DNA of 32,828 nt from Actinomycetota bacterium (GCA_026393655.1 JAPKZT010000286.1:1-32828), one strand, 5' to 3'; shown: positions 9,443 to 20,195, counted from the first letter of the stretch. Notes: generated from the sequence alone by a model not told the origin. A program made the numbers and translations.

Positions 9443-10238
9443 CGCCAAGAGTATCTATTGTTATTCCCGTCTATAACGAGGGTGAAAACGTTGAGCCTGT
9501 GTTGCGTCGCTTATTTGAAGCCGTTGATATTGAAGCTGAAGTATTGGTCGTTTACGACGAAGCACATGACACGACGATTCCAACACTGACAAAATTGCAA
9601 CTTGAGTTTCGAAACTTACGCTCAGTCCAAAACACTTACGGTCGTGGGCCGGCCAAGGCAATTAAATTTGGCATTGACCAGGCAACTGCCCAAGTATGGC
9701 ATTGACCAGGCAACTGCCCAAGTAGTTGTTGTAACGATGGCCGACGGATGCGACGACGCTTCGCAAATTGCAATCTTGACTCGATTAGTCGAGCGCGGAG
9801 TCGTTGTTTGCCTGCGCGAGCCGATACGCAAAAACCGGCCAGCAAGTTGGTGGCCCACTGATCAAAGGCCTGATGTCAAAAATTGCAGGATTAAGTCTCT
9901 ACTACGGTGCCAGAGTTGGCACTCGTGATGCAACGAATTCGTTTAAGGCATATTCAACAAAATTCGTTCGTGAGGTCGAAATTGAAAGTGATAAAGGTTT
10001 TGAGATCGGCATTGAACTTGTTGCTAAGGCGCGGCGATTTCGCCAGCCAGTTGCTGAGATTCCCACAATTTGGCTGGATCGATCTTTTGGTGTGTCAAAT
10101 TTCAAGATAGCAACTTGGCTACCGCGTTATTTGAAATGGTACTGTTATGCGTTCGGTACAAAGAAAGTGTTGTCTAAATCAAATGTCAAAAGTTCTCCTC
10201 ACTGGTGCGTCGGGTTTTATTGGTGGTTATGTAGTTGA
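9439..10238 (+). pseudogene. Family 2 glycosyltransferase disrupted by a 28-bp tandem duplication and a second frameshift
   Basis: GT2 motifs are spread over three frames: VSIVIPVYNEGENVEP...VVYDEAHDTTIP (frame of ORF 9499), VVVTMADGCDDA (frame of 9602), SRYAKTGQQVGGPLIKGLMSKIAGLSLY...DATNSFKAY (frame of 9804). Confidence 0.85.
9669..9724 (+). repeat. Perfect 28-bp tandem duplication (TGGCATTGACCAGGCAACTGCCCAAGTA x2)
   Basis: Copies at 9669-9696 and 9697-9724 are identical. Confidence 0.98.
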
Positions 10239-11208
10239 AGAGTTGCTAAGCCGTGGCCACAATGTGGTCGGTTTAGATAACTATTCGAAATACGGGCGAG
10301 TCACAAGAAGTTACGACAGTCACCCAAACTATAAATTGGTTGAGGGCGATGCCTGCGATGTAGATCTAATGACGAATTTGTTAATGGATTGCGATCATTT
10401 GATTGCTGGTGCAGCATTGATCGGTGGCATTAGTTACTTTCATGCGTATGCATATGACTTGTTAGCAACTAATGAGCGAATTATGGCATCAACTTGCGAT
10501 GCTGCGATTAAAGCGCATCGTCAGGGGAAACTGCAGAAAGTTACCTACTTAAGTTCTTCGATGGTTTTTGAGAGTTCGCAACATTGGCCAAGCGCTGAGG
10601 GCGACCAACGCAAGATTCCACCACCGTTGTCGTCGTATGGTTTTCAAAAACTTGCCGTTGAGTATTTTGCGCAAGCGGCTTTTGATCAGTACAAACTGCC
10701 GTTTACGATCATTCGTCCGTTCAATTGTGTTGGCGTGGGCGAGGGTCGAGCACTTGGCGAAGTCGAAGTGCTCTCGGGCAATGTTTCGCTGGCAATGAGC
10801 CATGTTGTGCCCGATCTCGTACAGAAAATTCTCAAAGGCCAAGATCCATTACATATTCTTGGGACCGGTGAACAGATTCGTCACTACACATATGGCGGTG
10901 ATTTGGCCAAAGGAATAGTTACATGCATGGAAAGCCCGAAAGCGCTGAATGAAGATTTCAATATCTCAACTGCAGAATCCACTTCTGTATTACAACTTGC
11001 TGAAGTTATTTGGAACAAGATTCACAAATCATCAAAGCCGTTTAACTATGTAAGTGATGAAGCATATGAGTATGACGTTCAGCGCCGCGTGCCATCGGTA
11101 GAAAAAACGAAAACCGTTTTGAACTTTGAGTGCACAACTTCATTAGACACAATGCTTGATGAAGTTATTCCATGGATTCAGATGGCAATCAACGAAGGCA
11201 AAATTTAA
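10183..11208 (+). CDS. NAD-dependent epimerase/dehydratase (SDR)
   Basis: MSKVLLTGASGFIGGYVVEELLSRGHNVVGLDN, SSYGFQKLAVEYF (YxxxK), ORF 10147..11208 with more likely start at 10183. Confidence 0.9.
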   Translation: MSKVLLTGASGFIGGYVVEELLSRGHNVVGLDNYSKYGRVTRSYDSHPNYKLVEGDACDVDLMTNLLMDCDHLIAGAALIGGISYFHAYAYDLLATNERIMASTCDAAIKAHRQGKLQKVTYLSSSMVFESSQHWPSAEGDQRKIPPPLSSYGFQKLAVEYFAQAAFDQYKLPFTIIRPFNCVGVGEGRALGEVEVLSGNVSLAMSHVVPDLVQKILKGQDPLHILGTGEQIRHYTYGGDLAKGIVTCMESPKALNEDFNISTAESTSVLQLAEVIWNKIHKSSKPFNYVSDEAYEYDVQRRVPSVEKTKTVLNFECTTSLDTMLDEVIPWIQMAINEGKI

Positions 11209-12797
11209 TCGAGATCAGGTGCTATACAGACGCGCTTATTTGGTGTCAGCGAAGTAACGATCCACATATCTTGGTTAAGTGATGACGAAATAGTAACTGT
11301 TACCTGGGATCCGCTGGGAATAAAAGTTTTCAATACAGAACTTGGTGAATCGCTGAAGTTTCTAAAGCCAATCTCAATGTCTCCGTCGGGCGAAGCAATT
11401 GCAGTGCTCGTACCCGCAAGAGTTAGAAAGTCAGACGCACTCACCCCTGTTTTGCAAAAAAACGCCGACTCTTTGGGTTGAGTGATGGTTAGTACATCGG
11501 TCTCAAGTAGAACCCGGTCAACTTCAGTACGAGTTGCAGCAGACGATGCGCGAAGTTTGGCCATGTCAAGTGCAGGGGAGGACTTAAGTTCGCGCAGGGC
11601 CGCAAAATATTTGTTGGTTATGATATCCGGGGCCCGAATTGGGTCGGGTTGATAATCGGGCTCAACAAAATGACGACGTGATTCAAGAACACTTAATTCA
11701 GCGCGAACGTCAGATGACCAGTCTCTTAGCCAACTCGCATGCGATTCAAAGTGCGCCCACCCTGCAGTAATTGACCAAATTGAAATAATAACTACCGCAA
11801 CATTTAGTTGTGGTCGTGGCAGACTTTTTGAAAGTTCGACGCAAATCAAAAAAACTAGCGGAATTGAAAAGTATAAGTATCGGCTTGACGCCGGAGCCCA
11901 ATTTTGCGCTCTGGAAAGTGCAGTGAAAGACCAATTAACGAACAACAGAGTCAGCAAACCAACTAATCTCGGTGTAACTATTTTTTTAAAGTAAGTAAAA
12001 TAAATAATTGTTAAAACAAAAATTATTTCGAAAATAAATCCCCAACCAATTGAAAGCCCGAAGATTTCACTCAAAGAAGAAGCAAAAGATTCGTTTACGT
12101 AGCGCAAAGCGACACTGAAATTGTCGGATCTAATATCACTTATTCCGTATTGCGAATACCAAACTAGCCAAATGGTGGTTGGCGCAACTACGACCCACCA
12201 CGACTTGCGGACTCGTTGCGAAATCAGGATTTCAATTGCTACCGCCGCTACTGCGGCGACACCTAGACCTGCGCTACCGAGTGAAAGCATCAAAGCCAAC
12301 ATTGCTAAAAGTTGATTTTTATTTATGGTACTTTCGAGAAAATAAATTGCCAATAAATAGCCAGCAAGACTAAACATGCTGCCGATCTGAAATGGCCAGA
12401 GGATGTTCTCGGCGCCGGCTCCCAGAAATAATATTGCAGCTCCGAGGGCGATTGCAGAAGTTTCGCCAAGACGTGTTCTCACGAGAACTACAAACATAGA
12501 TGCAACTAAAATGTGTGAGAGATAGCCAATCATTTGGTAGACGCCATAGTGATTTAACCCGACAATATGAAAAAGTGCCCAATAGATTGTCGCGGGAAAC
12601 AGCGAAAGGTGCGAATTATGTGGTTGCAAAAAAGTGTCTGGGTTGAACTGCCACCGATTCATAACGAAGTTCCACTCGTCATATTGAAACGTGCGATTTT
12701 GTGAAATCGAAGCGAATTTAAAAATAGCTATGAAACATAATGCAACCCATAGCAAAACTGCAGAATTCGGTTTTTTCTTTAAAAGTTTTACGATCAT
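11205..12797 (-). CDS. Polytopic membrane protein, putative glycosyltransferase-like
   Basis: 530 aa, many TM segments; translational overlap with upstream GNAT gene. Confidence 0.6.
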   Translation of the reverse strand: MIVKLLKKKPNSAVLLWVALCFIAIFKFASISQNRTFQYDEWNFVMNRWQFNPDTFLQPHNSHLSLFPATIYWALFHIVGLNHYGVYQMIGYLSHILVASMFVVLVRTRLGETSAIALGAAILFLGAGAENILWPFQIGSMFSLAGYLLAIYFLESTINKNQLLAMLALMLSLGSAGLGVAAVAAVAIEILISQRVRKSWWVVVAPTTIWLVWYSQYGISDIRSDNFSVALRYVNESFASSLSEIFGLSIGWGFIFEIIFVLTIIYFTYFKKIVTPRLVGLLTLLFVNWSFTALSRAQNWAPASSRYLYFSIPLVFLICVELSKSLPRPQLNVAVVIISIWSITAGWAHFESHASWLRDWSSDVRAELSVLESRRHFVEPDYQPDPIRAPDIITNKYFAALRELKSSPALDMAKLRASSAATRTEVDRVLLETDVLTITQPKESAFFCKTGVSASDFLTLAGTSTAIASPDGDIEIGFRNFSDSPSSVLKTFIPSGSQVTVTISSSLNQDMWIVTSLTPNKRVCIAPDLD

Positions 12798-13294
12798 AAA
12801 ATTTTCTTTGCCAGCAAACTTACAGTAAGTCCAGGTTTTGAATCTTGTTGACCGACTTCGCGAAAACCGATGCGATTGTGAAACCTAATAGATCCCGTAT
12901 TCGGTGGGTTCAAGTTAACTTCGCATGTCAAGAGTGGAGCACAGCGATCTTTAATCATTCGCTGTTCGACGGCCAAATAAAGTTTTTCACCAAGTGTTTG
13001 ATTGCGCATTTTCTCACTGACAACAATGCGGTCTAGGTAAACAAAGTCCGAGTATTCTTTTGAAAACCATTGATAGTTGACGCTTGTATACGGTGCGCCA
13101 GGCGCGAAAGTTATACAAAACGCGTGCAACGTATCGGCGCCAATTGCAAAAGAATAAAGCGAATGTTCAATTAGAAATTGAAGTTGTACGCGATCAAGTT
13201 CTCCGACAGCTGGCGAGTTGAGATTATTTAGTTCAAGTGCAGCATCAATGTCGCTGTTCAAAAATAATCGGGGTTCAAGTTCATTTAGCGACAT
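12794..13294 (-). CDS. GNAT-family N-acetyltransferase
   Basis: YLDRIVVSEKMRNQTLGEKLYLAVEQRM...CEVNLNPPNTGSIRFHNRIGFREVG. Confidence 0.85.
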   Translation of the reverse strand: MSLNELEPRLFLNSDIDAALELNNLNSPAVGELDRVQLQFLIEHSLYSFAIGADTLHAFCITFAPGAPYTSVNYQWFSKEYSDFVYLDRIVVSEKMRNQTLGEKLYLAVEQRMIKDRCAPLLTCEVNLNPPNTGSIRFHNRIGFREVGQQDSKPGLTVSLLAKKIL

Positions 13295-13316
13295 AAGTAT
13301 CTAATATCATTACGTT

Positions 13317-13889
13317 ATGAGCACTTCGCACTTTGTCCTTAGTAATTCAATGGTTGCGCCGTGGCCAGACTCAATGCAGACAGCTGTTTTTGGTCTCGGA
13401 TGTTTTTGGGGCGCTGAGCGCAAGTTTTGGCAACTAGACGGTGTCTACTCGACCGCCGTTGGTTATAGCGGAGGCGCGACCCAAGATCCGAGTTACCGCG
13501 AAGTTTGCAATGGCGACACGATGCACGCCGAAGTAGTGCTAGTTGTGTTTGACCCCGCAAAGATTTCGTACGAGAAGTTGTTGCAAGTTTTTTGGGAGTC
13601 ACATGATCCGACCCAAGGTATGCGACAAGGCAACGACATTGGCACGCAATATCGCAGTGCAATTTATTTGACGAGTGACGACCAACAAGCGCTCGCGCTT
13701 TCTACTCGCGATATTTTTCAGAAACGCTTGACCGAGGCCGGCTTTAGCAAAATCACTACCGAAATTAAGACATCACCTGAGTTTTTTTATGCCGAGGAAT
13801 ATCACCAGCAATATCTCGCTAAAAACCCGAGTGGATACTGTGGCATCGGCGGCACCGGCGTGACTTGCCCAATCGGCGTGATGAAATGA
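13317..13889 (+). CDS. msrA: Peptide-methionine (S)-S-oxide reductase
   Basis: [59 protein letters not shown]. Confidence 0.95.
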   Translation: MSTSHFVLSNSMVAPWPDSMQTAVFGLGCFWGAERKFWQLDGVYSTAVGYSGGATQDPSYREVCNGDTMHAEVVLVVFDPAKISYEKLLQVFWESHDPTQGMRQGNDIGTQYRSAIYLTSDDQQALALSTRDIFQKRLTEAGFSKITTEIKTSPEFFYAEEYHQQYLAKNPSGYCGIGGTGVTCPIGVMK

Positions 13890-13907
13890 TTGGTGTTGCA
13901 GTAAAAG

Positions 13908-15299
13908 TTAAATAGCGGCCGAGAGTTGTTCGGCAGTGGGTTTGCGGTACAGAGTTATCATCGTGATTCCGGAAAGCAAAATCACACTACTCATTAGTAG
14001 CCACGCGTGATGAAAACCGGATATTGGGTCTTTGGTTTTTGCAGCAGCAACAAGCATTGAACTAACTAACGCAACTCCAAGTGCTGCACCTATTTGTCCG
14101 GCAGTATTGCTTAGCGCAGATCCCATCGCCAATCTTGGTTGTGGCAAATATGCTGTCGCCGAACTTGTGAGTGTTGAGATACATAAACCCACACCGATAC
14201 CGACAAAAACAATCGTCGGAAAAAACATATCCCAGTAGTGAATTTCTGGTTTGATATGGAGATTCATCCACAAGATTCCGATGCTCATAATCAACGCACC
14301 AGATGCGACTACTTTGCCATGACCAATTCGGCTACCAAGTTTTCCGGCTGGTGCGGCAACTATTGCTGCGGCGAACGGCCCAGGTGAACCAGCCAAACCC
14401 GAAAGTGACGGACTGTAATGCCACACTGTTTGTAGCCATTGTGTATTGATGAAAATCATTGAAAAGAAACCCATTCGAAAAACTAATCCACTAATTGCAG
14501 CGGCTGTGACGAAGGGTAATTTAAATAACCGTAAGTCGAGCACAGGGTGAGCAACTCGGTTGCAACGGATTACGAAAGTTGCAAGCAAAATAAATGACGC
14601 CGCAAAAATAATAGACGAGCGACTTGAAATCCATCCCCACTCGTCGCTTTGCACGATCATTAAAGTGAGTAATCCGACACCGAATACGACTAGTAGTGCG
14701 CCGAAATAATCAACCGTGCGCGGTGCAGTTTCGTCGCGCGATTCACGCAACAACTTCACGCCGATCGCAAATGCCAACAAACAAAATGGCACGTTCACTA
14801 AAAACACCGAGTGCCATCCGAAGTTGTCAACCAGAACTCCACCGATCATCGGACCACTGGCTGCTGACAAGCCGCCAACAGCACCCCAGACGCCAATCGC
14901 CGCTGAGCGTTTTTCAACTGCGAACTCTGGCAACACGAGTGCCAGTGATGCAGGTGTGAGGATTGCTCCACCGATCGCCTGAATTATTCTTGCGATAACC
15001 ATGAACAATGCGGTTGGTGAGGCAGCACAAAGAATTGAGCCGAGCATAAAAATCATTAAGCCACCAAGAAATGCTCGCTTGCGACCGAATGCATCGGCGA
15101 GGCGACCTGCAGTTAACAAACCTGCTGCATAGGCAATGTTGTAGGCCGAGAAAACCCAAGTAAGTGTTCGACGGCTTTCGGGCCACTGTTTGACAAACGA
15201 GCCAAAGGCTACGTTGACGATACTTATATCTAGCGAAACTAACATCACGCCAACGGATGTGAGTGCTAAAACTTTTGCGCCTCGTGACCAAGGTTTCAT
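13908..15299 (-). CDS. MFS transporter, DHA2/14-TM-like drug efflux type
   Basis: LDISIVNVAFGSF, WVFSAYNIAYAAGLLTAGRLADAFGRKRAFLGGL, RIIQAIGGAILTPASLALV. Confidence 0.88.
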   Translation of the reverse strand: MKPWSRGAKVLALTSVGVMLVSLDISIVNVAFGSFVKQWPESRRTLTWVFSAYNIAYAAGLLTAGRLADAFGRKRAFLGGLMIFMLGSILCAASPTALFMVIARIIQAIGGAILTPASLALVLPEFAVEKRSAAIGVWGAVGGLSAASGPMIGGVLVDNFGWHSVFLVNVPFCLLAFAIGVKLLRESRDETAPRTVDYFGALLVVFGVGLLTLMIVQSDEWGWISSRSSIIFAASFILLATFVIRCNRVAHPVLDLRLFKLPFVTAAAISGLVFRMGFFSMIFINTQWLQTVWHYSPSLSGLAGSPGPFAAAIVAAPAGKLGSRIGHGKVVASGALIMSIGILWMNLHIKPEIHYWDMFFPTIVFVGIGVGLCISTLTSSATAYLPQPRLAMGSALSNTAGQIGAALGVALVSSMLVAAAKTKDPISGFHHAWLLMSSVILLSGITMITLYRKPTAEQLSAAI

Positions 15300-15314
15300 T
15301 TACTTACCGTTCTT

Positions 15315-16439
15315 TCAGTAATTAGAGCCCCAAAGATTTTTTCGAATCTCAGCACCATCAGCATCAAGTGTTCGTCCTTCCCACCGTAGTTCACCTGGCG
15401 TGCCCGATAACAAAGCGATTAAGCCTTGCATCGGTGTTGCGCCAACCATTTTGATCGCTTGACGCGCCGCAAAGTGTGGATCACTTGATATTTCGGCCAT
15501 TGATAAGACTGGCCCAATTGCGGCTTGGGCATCGGTGAATATTTGCAACACAGCGTGGCTGTCTCTTTGCGCGCAAAACTTGATCATCATGTCGTTTAAC
15601 GCTTCACGATTTTCTACTCGGCTGGCAAAAGTTGTGAATCGCTGATCGCCAGCACACCCAAGAACTTGGACAACTCGTGCCGCAACTGTGTCTGAACTTG
15701 CAGACACACCGACCCATTTATTGTCGCTGCATTGAAAGACGCCGCGTGGCACCGTATACGGTAATTGCGAACCAAGTCGGGGTTGTTGTTCACCGGTGAG
15801 CATGAACAACGAAATCAAAGGCCCCATGATTTGAAACATTGTCTCTAACAAGTTGACATCAACGACTTGACCGACTTTGCTATGCAGTGCGACCATTGTC
15901 GCAAAAGCCGCAACAACGCCAGTGACTTCGTCGGTCAATGCAATTGGTGGCAACATCGGCGGGCCATCGGGTTCGCCGCTGATTGCAGCCAGCCCAGACA
16001 TTGATTCGGCAATTGATGCAAACCCTGGTCGGTCTTTATAGGGGCCAGTTTGTCCAAAACCTGAAACGCGTGTGATTACCAAACTTGTGTTGCGCTTTAA
16101 TAAAACTTCGGGGCCAACGCCTAGTCGTTCGAGTGTGCCCGGTCGAAAGTTCTCGACTAAAACATTGGCATCATCGATTAGTTTGAGAAATATTTCTCGG
16201 TCTGTATCAAGTTTTAAATCAAGTGCGATATTTCGTTTGTTGCGGTTGACAAGTTTCCACCACAAGCCAGTGCCATCGCGCGGATCGCGCCATGCCATGC
16301 CGCGCAGGCTGTCGCCAACGCCAGGTTTTTCAATCTTGATTACATCCGCGCCAAAATCAGCGAAGTATCTTGCGCAATTTGGTCCGGCTAAAACCGTTGA
16401 TAAATCAATAACCCGCAAATCTTTTAGCGGTGCTGACAT
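15315..16439 (-). CDS. CaiB/BaiF-family CoA-transferase
   Basis: LKDLRVIDLSTVLAGPNCARYFADFGADVIKIEKPGVGD, NKRNIALDLK, ENFRPGTLERLGV. Confidence 0.92.
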   Translation of the reverse strand: MSAPLKDLRVIDLSTVLAGPNCARYFADFGADVIKIEKPGVGDSLRGMAWRDPRDGTGLWWKLVNRNKRNIALDLKLDTDREIFLKLIDDANVLVENFRPGTLERLGVGPEVLLKRNTSLVITRVSGFGQTGPYKDRPGFASIAESMSGLAAISGEPDGPPMLPPIALTDEVTGVVAAFATMVALHSKVGQVVDVNLLETMFQIMGPLISLFMLTGEQQPRLGSQLPYTVPRGVFQCSDNKWVGVSASSDTVAARVVQVLGCAGDQRFTTFASRVENREALNDMMIKFCAQRDSHAVLQIFTDAQAAIGPVLSMAEISSDPHFAARQAIKMVGATPMQGLIALLSGTPGELRWEGRTLDADGAEIRKNLWGSNY

Positions 16440-16451
16440 TTTTAAATTTAA

Positions 16452-16631
16452 CTAATTAGGTCGGTTACGGCGAGCGATTGTCGAATTAGTCCATGAGCGA
16501 CCGCTGAACCGCCAAGATGTCTGAACCGTAACTGTCGCAATCGGCTGAGGTTTCGGCCATAGCAATTCGAGAGCAGTACTAATTGCGACCGCTTCATCTG
16601 CGGTAGGTGAAGGTGAAACCGAATTTTGCAT
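16452..16631 (-). CDS. 59-aa ORF, candidate acyl-CoA carboxylase epsilon-type subunit
   Basis: Not in ORF track (<60 aa). Reads MQNSVSPSPTADEAVAISTALELLWPKPQPIATVTVQTSWRFSGRSWTNSTIARRNRPN*. ATG lies 2 nt after the pccB stop. Confidence 0.6.
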   Translation of the reverse strand: MQNSVSPSPTADEAVAISTALELLWPKPQPIATVTVQTSWRFSGRSWTNSTIARRNRPN

Positions 16632-16633
16632 TT

Positions 16634-18190
16634 TTAAAGCGGCATGTTGCCGTGTTTACGGCGTGGCAACTCTTCGCGTTTTGATTGCAGCATTTTTAAT
16701 CCGGCAATAAGTTTGCTGCGTGTTTCGGCTGGGTCAATCACATCGTCGATATAGCCGCGTTCGGCAGCAGCGTATGGGTTTGCATATTTTGCTCCGTATT
16801 CAGCAACGAGTTCTTTACGACGCTCGGCAGGGTTTGCTGCTTGTTGAAGTTCTCGACGATAAACAATTTCAACGGCTCCCTGCGGACCCATTACTGCAAG
16901 TTCAGCAGTCGGCCACGCATATGCCAGGTCTGCACCAATTGATTTTGAATTCATCACGACATATGCGCCACCATACGCTTTTCGGGTGATGACTTGTATG
17001 CGCGGCACGGTTGCTTCGCAATATGCATAAAGCAATTTCGCACCGTGGCGAATAATGCCTCCATATTCTTGATCAACACCTGGCAAGAAACCAGGCACAT
17101 CAACGAAAGTAATCAATGGAATATTAAATGCATCGCAAGTGCGCACAAACCGTGCAGCTTTTTCGCTGGATTCAATATCAAGAACGCCAGCCAAAATCAT
17201 CGGCTGATTACCGACGATGCCAACTGTCTTGCCATCTAGTCGTGAGAAACCGCAAACGATACTTTTTGCCCAGTGTGGAAAGTATTCGAAAAACTCACCA
17301 TCATCAACAACTTCTGCGATTACTTTTTTCATGTCGTATGGTTGGTTCGCCGATTCAGGCAAAATCGTGCGCAATGATTCGCACTGACGAAGTGGGTCAT
17401 CTGTTGGCGCAATAGATGGCGCTTCGGCCATGTTGTTCTGCGGTAAAAAAGAAAGCAGATATCGCACATCTTCAAGACACGCTTTTTCGTCTGAAGAAAC
17501 AAAAGTTGCAACGCCGCTCTTTGAAGCGTGACTCATCGCGCCGCCAAGTTCTTCAAGTGTTACATCTTCACCAGTGACAGTTTTGACGACATCTGGACCA
17601 GTTATAAACATGTGGCTTGTTTCGCGAACCATAAAAATAAAATCGGTCATCGCTGGTGAATAAACCGCGCCGCCAGCACATGGCCCGAGCACAACACTGA
17701 TCTGTGGGATCACCCCAGATGCCTGCACATTGCGATGAAAAATTCCGCCGTAACTAGCAAGCGATACAACACCCTCTTGAATGCGTGCTCCGGCACCATC
17801 GTTGAGACCGATCAACGGCGCGCCGACTTTCAGCGCGAGATCCATCAACTTGTGAATTTTTTCGGCAAAAACTTCGCCTAGCGCGCCACCGAACACCGTG
17901 AAGTCTTGACTGAATACGAAAATTTTGCGACCATCAATCGTGCCCCATCCGGTGATTACGCCATCGGTGTACGGGTGTTCTTCTAAACCAGCAGCCTGTG
18001 CGCGGTGGCGAGCAAGAAGATCAAGTTCATGGAAACTTCCTTCGTCAAGCAGAATCTCGATTCGCTCACGAGCAAGAAGTTTGCCCTTTTCGTGCTGTCG
18101 ATCAATTGAACGTTGCGAGCCAGCGGTAAATGCTGCGAGTTTACGAGCCTTGAGGTCGGCAAGTTTGTCATCCATTGAGTTGCTAACCAT
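16634..18190 (-). CDS. pccB: Acyl-CoA (propionyl/methylmalonyl-CoA) carboxylase carboxyltransferase beta subunit
   Basis: [21 protein letters not shown]-type start ([19 protein letters not shown]), [43 protein letters not shown]. Confidence 0.93.
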   Translation of the reverse strand: MVSNSMDDKLADLKARKLAAFTAGSQRSIDRQHEKGKLLARERIEILLDEGSFHELDLLARHRAQAAGLEEHPYTDGVITGWGTIDGRKIFVFSQDFTVFGGALGEVFAEKIHKLMDLALKVGAPLIGLNDGAGARIQEGVVSLASYGGIFHRNVQASGVIPQISVVLGPCAGGAVYSPAMTDFIFMVRETSHMFITGPDVVKTVTGEDVTLEELGGAMSHASKSGVATFVSSDEKACLEDVRYLLSFLPQNNMAEAPSIAPTDDPLRQCESLRTILPESANQPYDMKKVIAEVVDDGEFFEYFPHWAKSIVCGFSRLDGKTVGIVGNQPMILAGVLDIESSEKAARFVRTCDAFNIPLITFVDVPGFLPGVDQEYGGIIRHGAKLLYAYCEATVPRIQVITRKAYGGAYVVMNSKSIGADLAYAWPTAELAVMGPQGAVEIVYRRELQQAANPAERRKELVAEYGAKYANPYAAAERGYIDDVIDPAETRSKLIAGLKMLQSKREELPRRKHGNMPL

Positions 18191-18247
18191 TTATTAAACG
18201 ATACTGCCAGTTACACGAATCGCTGAGCAACTGCATGGTCTCGAACA

Positions 18248-20128
18248 TCAACCACCGACGGTTGTTGCAGTTGGCAGGGTAGTTACTGTTGGCAGTGTGA
18301 TTACCGACGGCAGTGTCGTCGCGGTAGTTGGCAGAGAAATTACCGTTGGCAGGGTCGTCACAGTAGAAATAGTCGATGCTTCAGTAATCGCGATTGTTGT
18401 TGCGAGTTTTTCTAGGTCGCCAGTTGTTGTAGTGCCGGAGAGTTCAATGTTCCAGATGCCTGGAACATTAAGTACAAAAGTGCCGTCACCTGAGACAATT
18501 GCTGCACCTTGACTCGTAAGCGGAACATTGATTTGAATGCCGCTGTAACCGATTGCCTGCGGAATTAGTTTGACTGTGAAATTATTTATTCGTCGTGGCT
18601 CAATGAGTTCAATTCGCATTGCATTAATTCCTGTTAGGCCAGGTGTCAATGAGATCACAACACGAAATCGATCGTTTCGAAGTTCTTCTCTAAATGCGTA
18701 TGTCGCGGTCGGCGCACTGAGTTGGGCGACGGCTTTTGGTGGTTGAGTCGAAACCATCCACGAAGTAATTGTTAATGCAAAAATAGCAAAACCAAGTTCA
18801 ACTGTCACGGCACGCCGAAGACGCCATGCCATTTTTCGGGTAAGAGAGTTATTTTCGGCAAAGATTTTATGAACAAAATTTTTGAAAGCGAATACGATAA
18901 AAACCATCACTGCTGTGATAATTATTTTCAAAACTCCGAGCCGACCGTGACCACTACTTAAAATTGATGCACTGTCTAGAAGATAAATTTGCAATGAACC
19001 AGTAAATAATGTGACTCCGAAAGCGAGCACCGAATGTTTCGAAAATGCCAAGACAGCACCTACGAGATCGTCTCCGCCAGGTCCGATAAGGATCACTCGC
19101 GAAAGCAACATCAATCCACCAATCCAATAGGCCACCGATAGTCCGTGTACCGCACCGAGGATGTACGTAAAAATTGCAACATCTTGACCTAACCGACTGA
19201 AACCAAGAGTTGAGATCATCAGTACCAGTAAAACCATCGCAGGCATTTGCGTTGCAGGGTCGTTTGCGCGTAATGGAAATAACGCAACCCATCCACATGA
19301 GACGACTAACGCAAAACGAAATATTAAAACGACACCACTTCCTGATGTCAGCGAACTTAACCACTCAAACGGATTTAAAGATGATAAAAAACTTTGGGAA
19401 GTTTGTTGCAGTGTCGTGAGAGTGAGGATCAAATAAAGTGTGGCAACACAAGCAATCCACGAAAGTCGCATGTAACGAATCATTACGGCGTAGTTTGGGC
19501 CTTCTGGCCAAGCGGTAATCACTAGAGCAAGCCCACCAAATATTGCGGTCATCAAAAGATATTCAAGAATTCGTAACAAGCCGATTACGCCACCAACCCG
19601 TGGTGCTGATTTCTGTTCTCCAATTGTTTCTCCAATCAAAATCGGAACAGTCGTGTCAGTTGCTATTACTTGACCAGTGGCGCTTGCAATCGTGGTTTGA
19701 ATCGCGACGGCTGAAGTGAAATTAAATGATCCGCTACTGAAATCTGGCAGTGACCAACTGACTACACAGAGTCCCGCTGGCGGAATTTGAGTCAATGCGG
19801 CTGAAACAGTTTTAAAGTCGGTGCCCAATTGTGCTTGACCTAGACCAACCGAAGTGCCGTTACAGGCAAGCGATAATCCCATGTTGGATGCAACATCAGG
19901 TGACGTCAACGGGTCTCTAAAAATAAGTTGTAGTTGTGTTGGCGGCATTGACACCACTTGATTCGCCGCGGGGTTTGACGAGGTCAAGATGTTTGTGCCG
20001 GGAGCAGCCTTTGGGGCAAAAGTCGCGCCAGCCTGAGTTGCCCCGAAGCCACAAATGAGAGCCAGCGCCCCAAAAATAACCGTCGCCAGCCGTTTACGCC
20101 CTGGCGACTCGGTCATTGCCTTAGACAT
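18248..20128 (-). CDS. CopC-CopD fusion-type copper resistance membrane protein with Thr/Pro-rich C-terminal tail
   Basis: Signal peptide, CopC-like LTSSNPAANQVVSMPPTQLQLIF, TM segments of CopD type, TLPT repeats at C-terminus. Confidence 0.72.
   Translation of the reverse strand: MSKAMTESPGRKRLATVIFGALALICGFGATQAGATFAPKAAPGTNILTSSNPAANQVVSMPPTQLQLIFRDPLTSPDVASNMGLSLACNGTSVGLGQAQLGTDFKTVSAALTQIPPAGLCVVSWSLPDFSSGSFNFTSAVAIQTTIASATGQVIATDTTVPILIGETIGEQKSAPRVGGVIGLLRILEYLLMTAIFGGLALVITAWPEGPNYAVMIRYMRLSWIACVATLYLILTLTTLQQTSQSFLSSLNPFEWLSSLTSGSGVVLIFRFALVVSCGWVALFPLRANDPATQMPAMVLLVLMISTLGFSRLGQDVAIFTYILGAVHGLSVAYWIGGLMLLSRVILIGPGGDDLVGAVLAFSKHSVLAFGVTLFTGSLQIYLLDSASILSSGHGRLGVLKIIITAVMVFIVFAFKNFVHKIFAENNSLTRKMAWRLRRAVTVELGFAIFALTITSWMVSTQPPKAVAQLSAPTATYAFREELRNDRFRVVISLTPGLTGINAMRIELIEPRRINNFTVKLIPQAIGYSGIQINVPLTSQGAAIVSGDGTFVLNVPGIWNIELSGTTTTGDLEKLATTIAITEASTISTVTTLPTVISLPTTATTLPSVITLPTVTTLPTATTVGG
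18270..18362 (+). repeat. Imperfect 18-nt tandem repeats (about 5 units) encoding TLPT-type hexapeptides on the minus strand
   Basis: gttggcagggtagttact / gttggcagtgtgattacc / gacggcagtgtcgtcgcg(gta) / gttggcagagaaattacc / gttggcagggtcgtcaca. Confidence 0.85.
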
Positions 20129-20195
20129 ATATATAGATTACTAATTTCAGCCCCTGTTCAAGCATGAAGCACGCCATAGATAGTGTGGCTACGAA

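Noticed and set aside
9700-9710. In-frame TGA ending ORF 9499..9705 as a second recoding site
   Set aside because: The stop arises from the 28-bp duplication frameshift; removing one copy restores the GT2 frame, so recoding is not needed.
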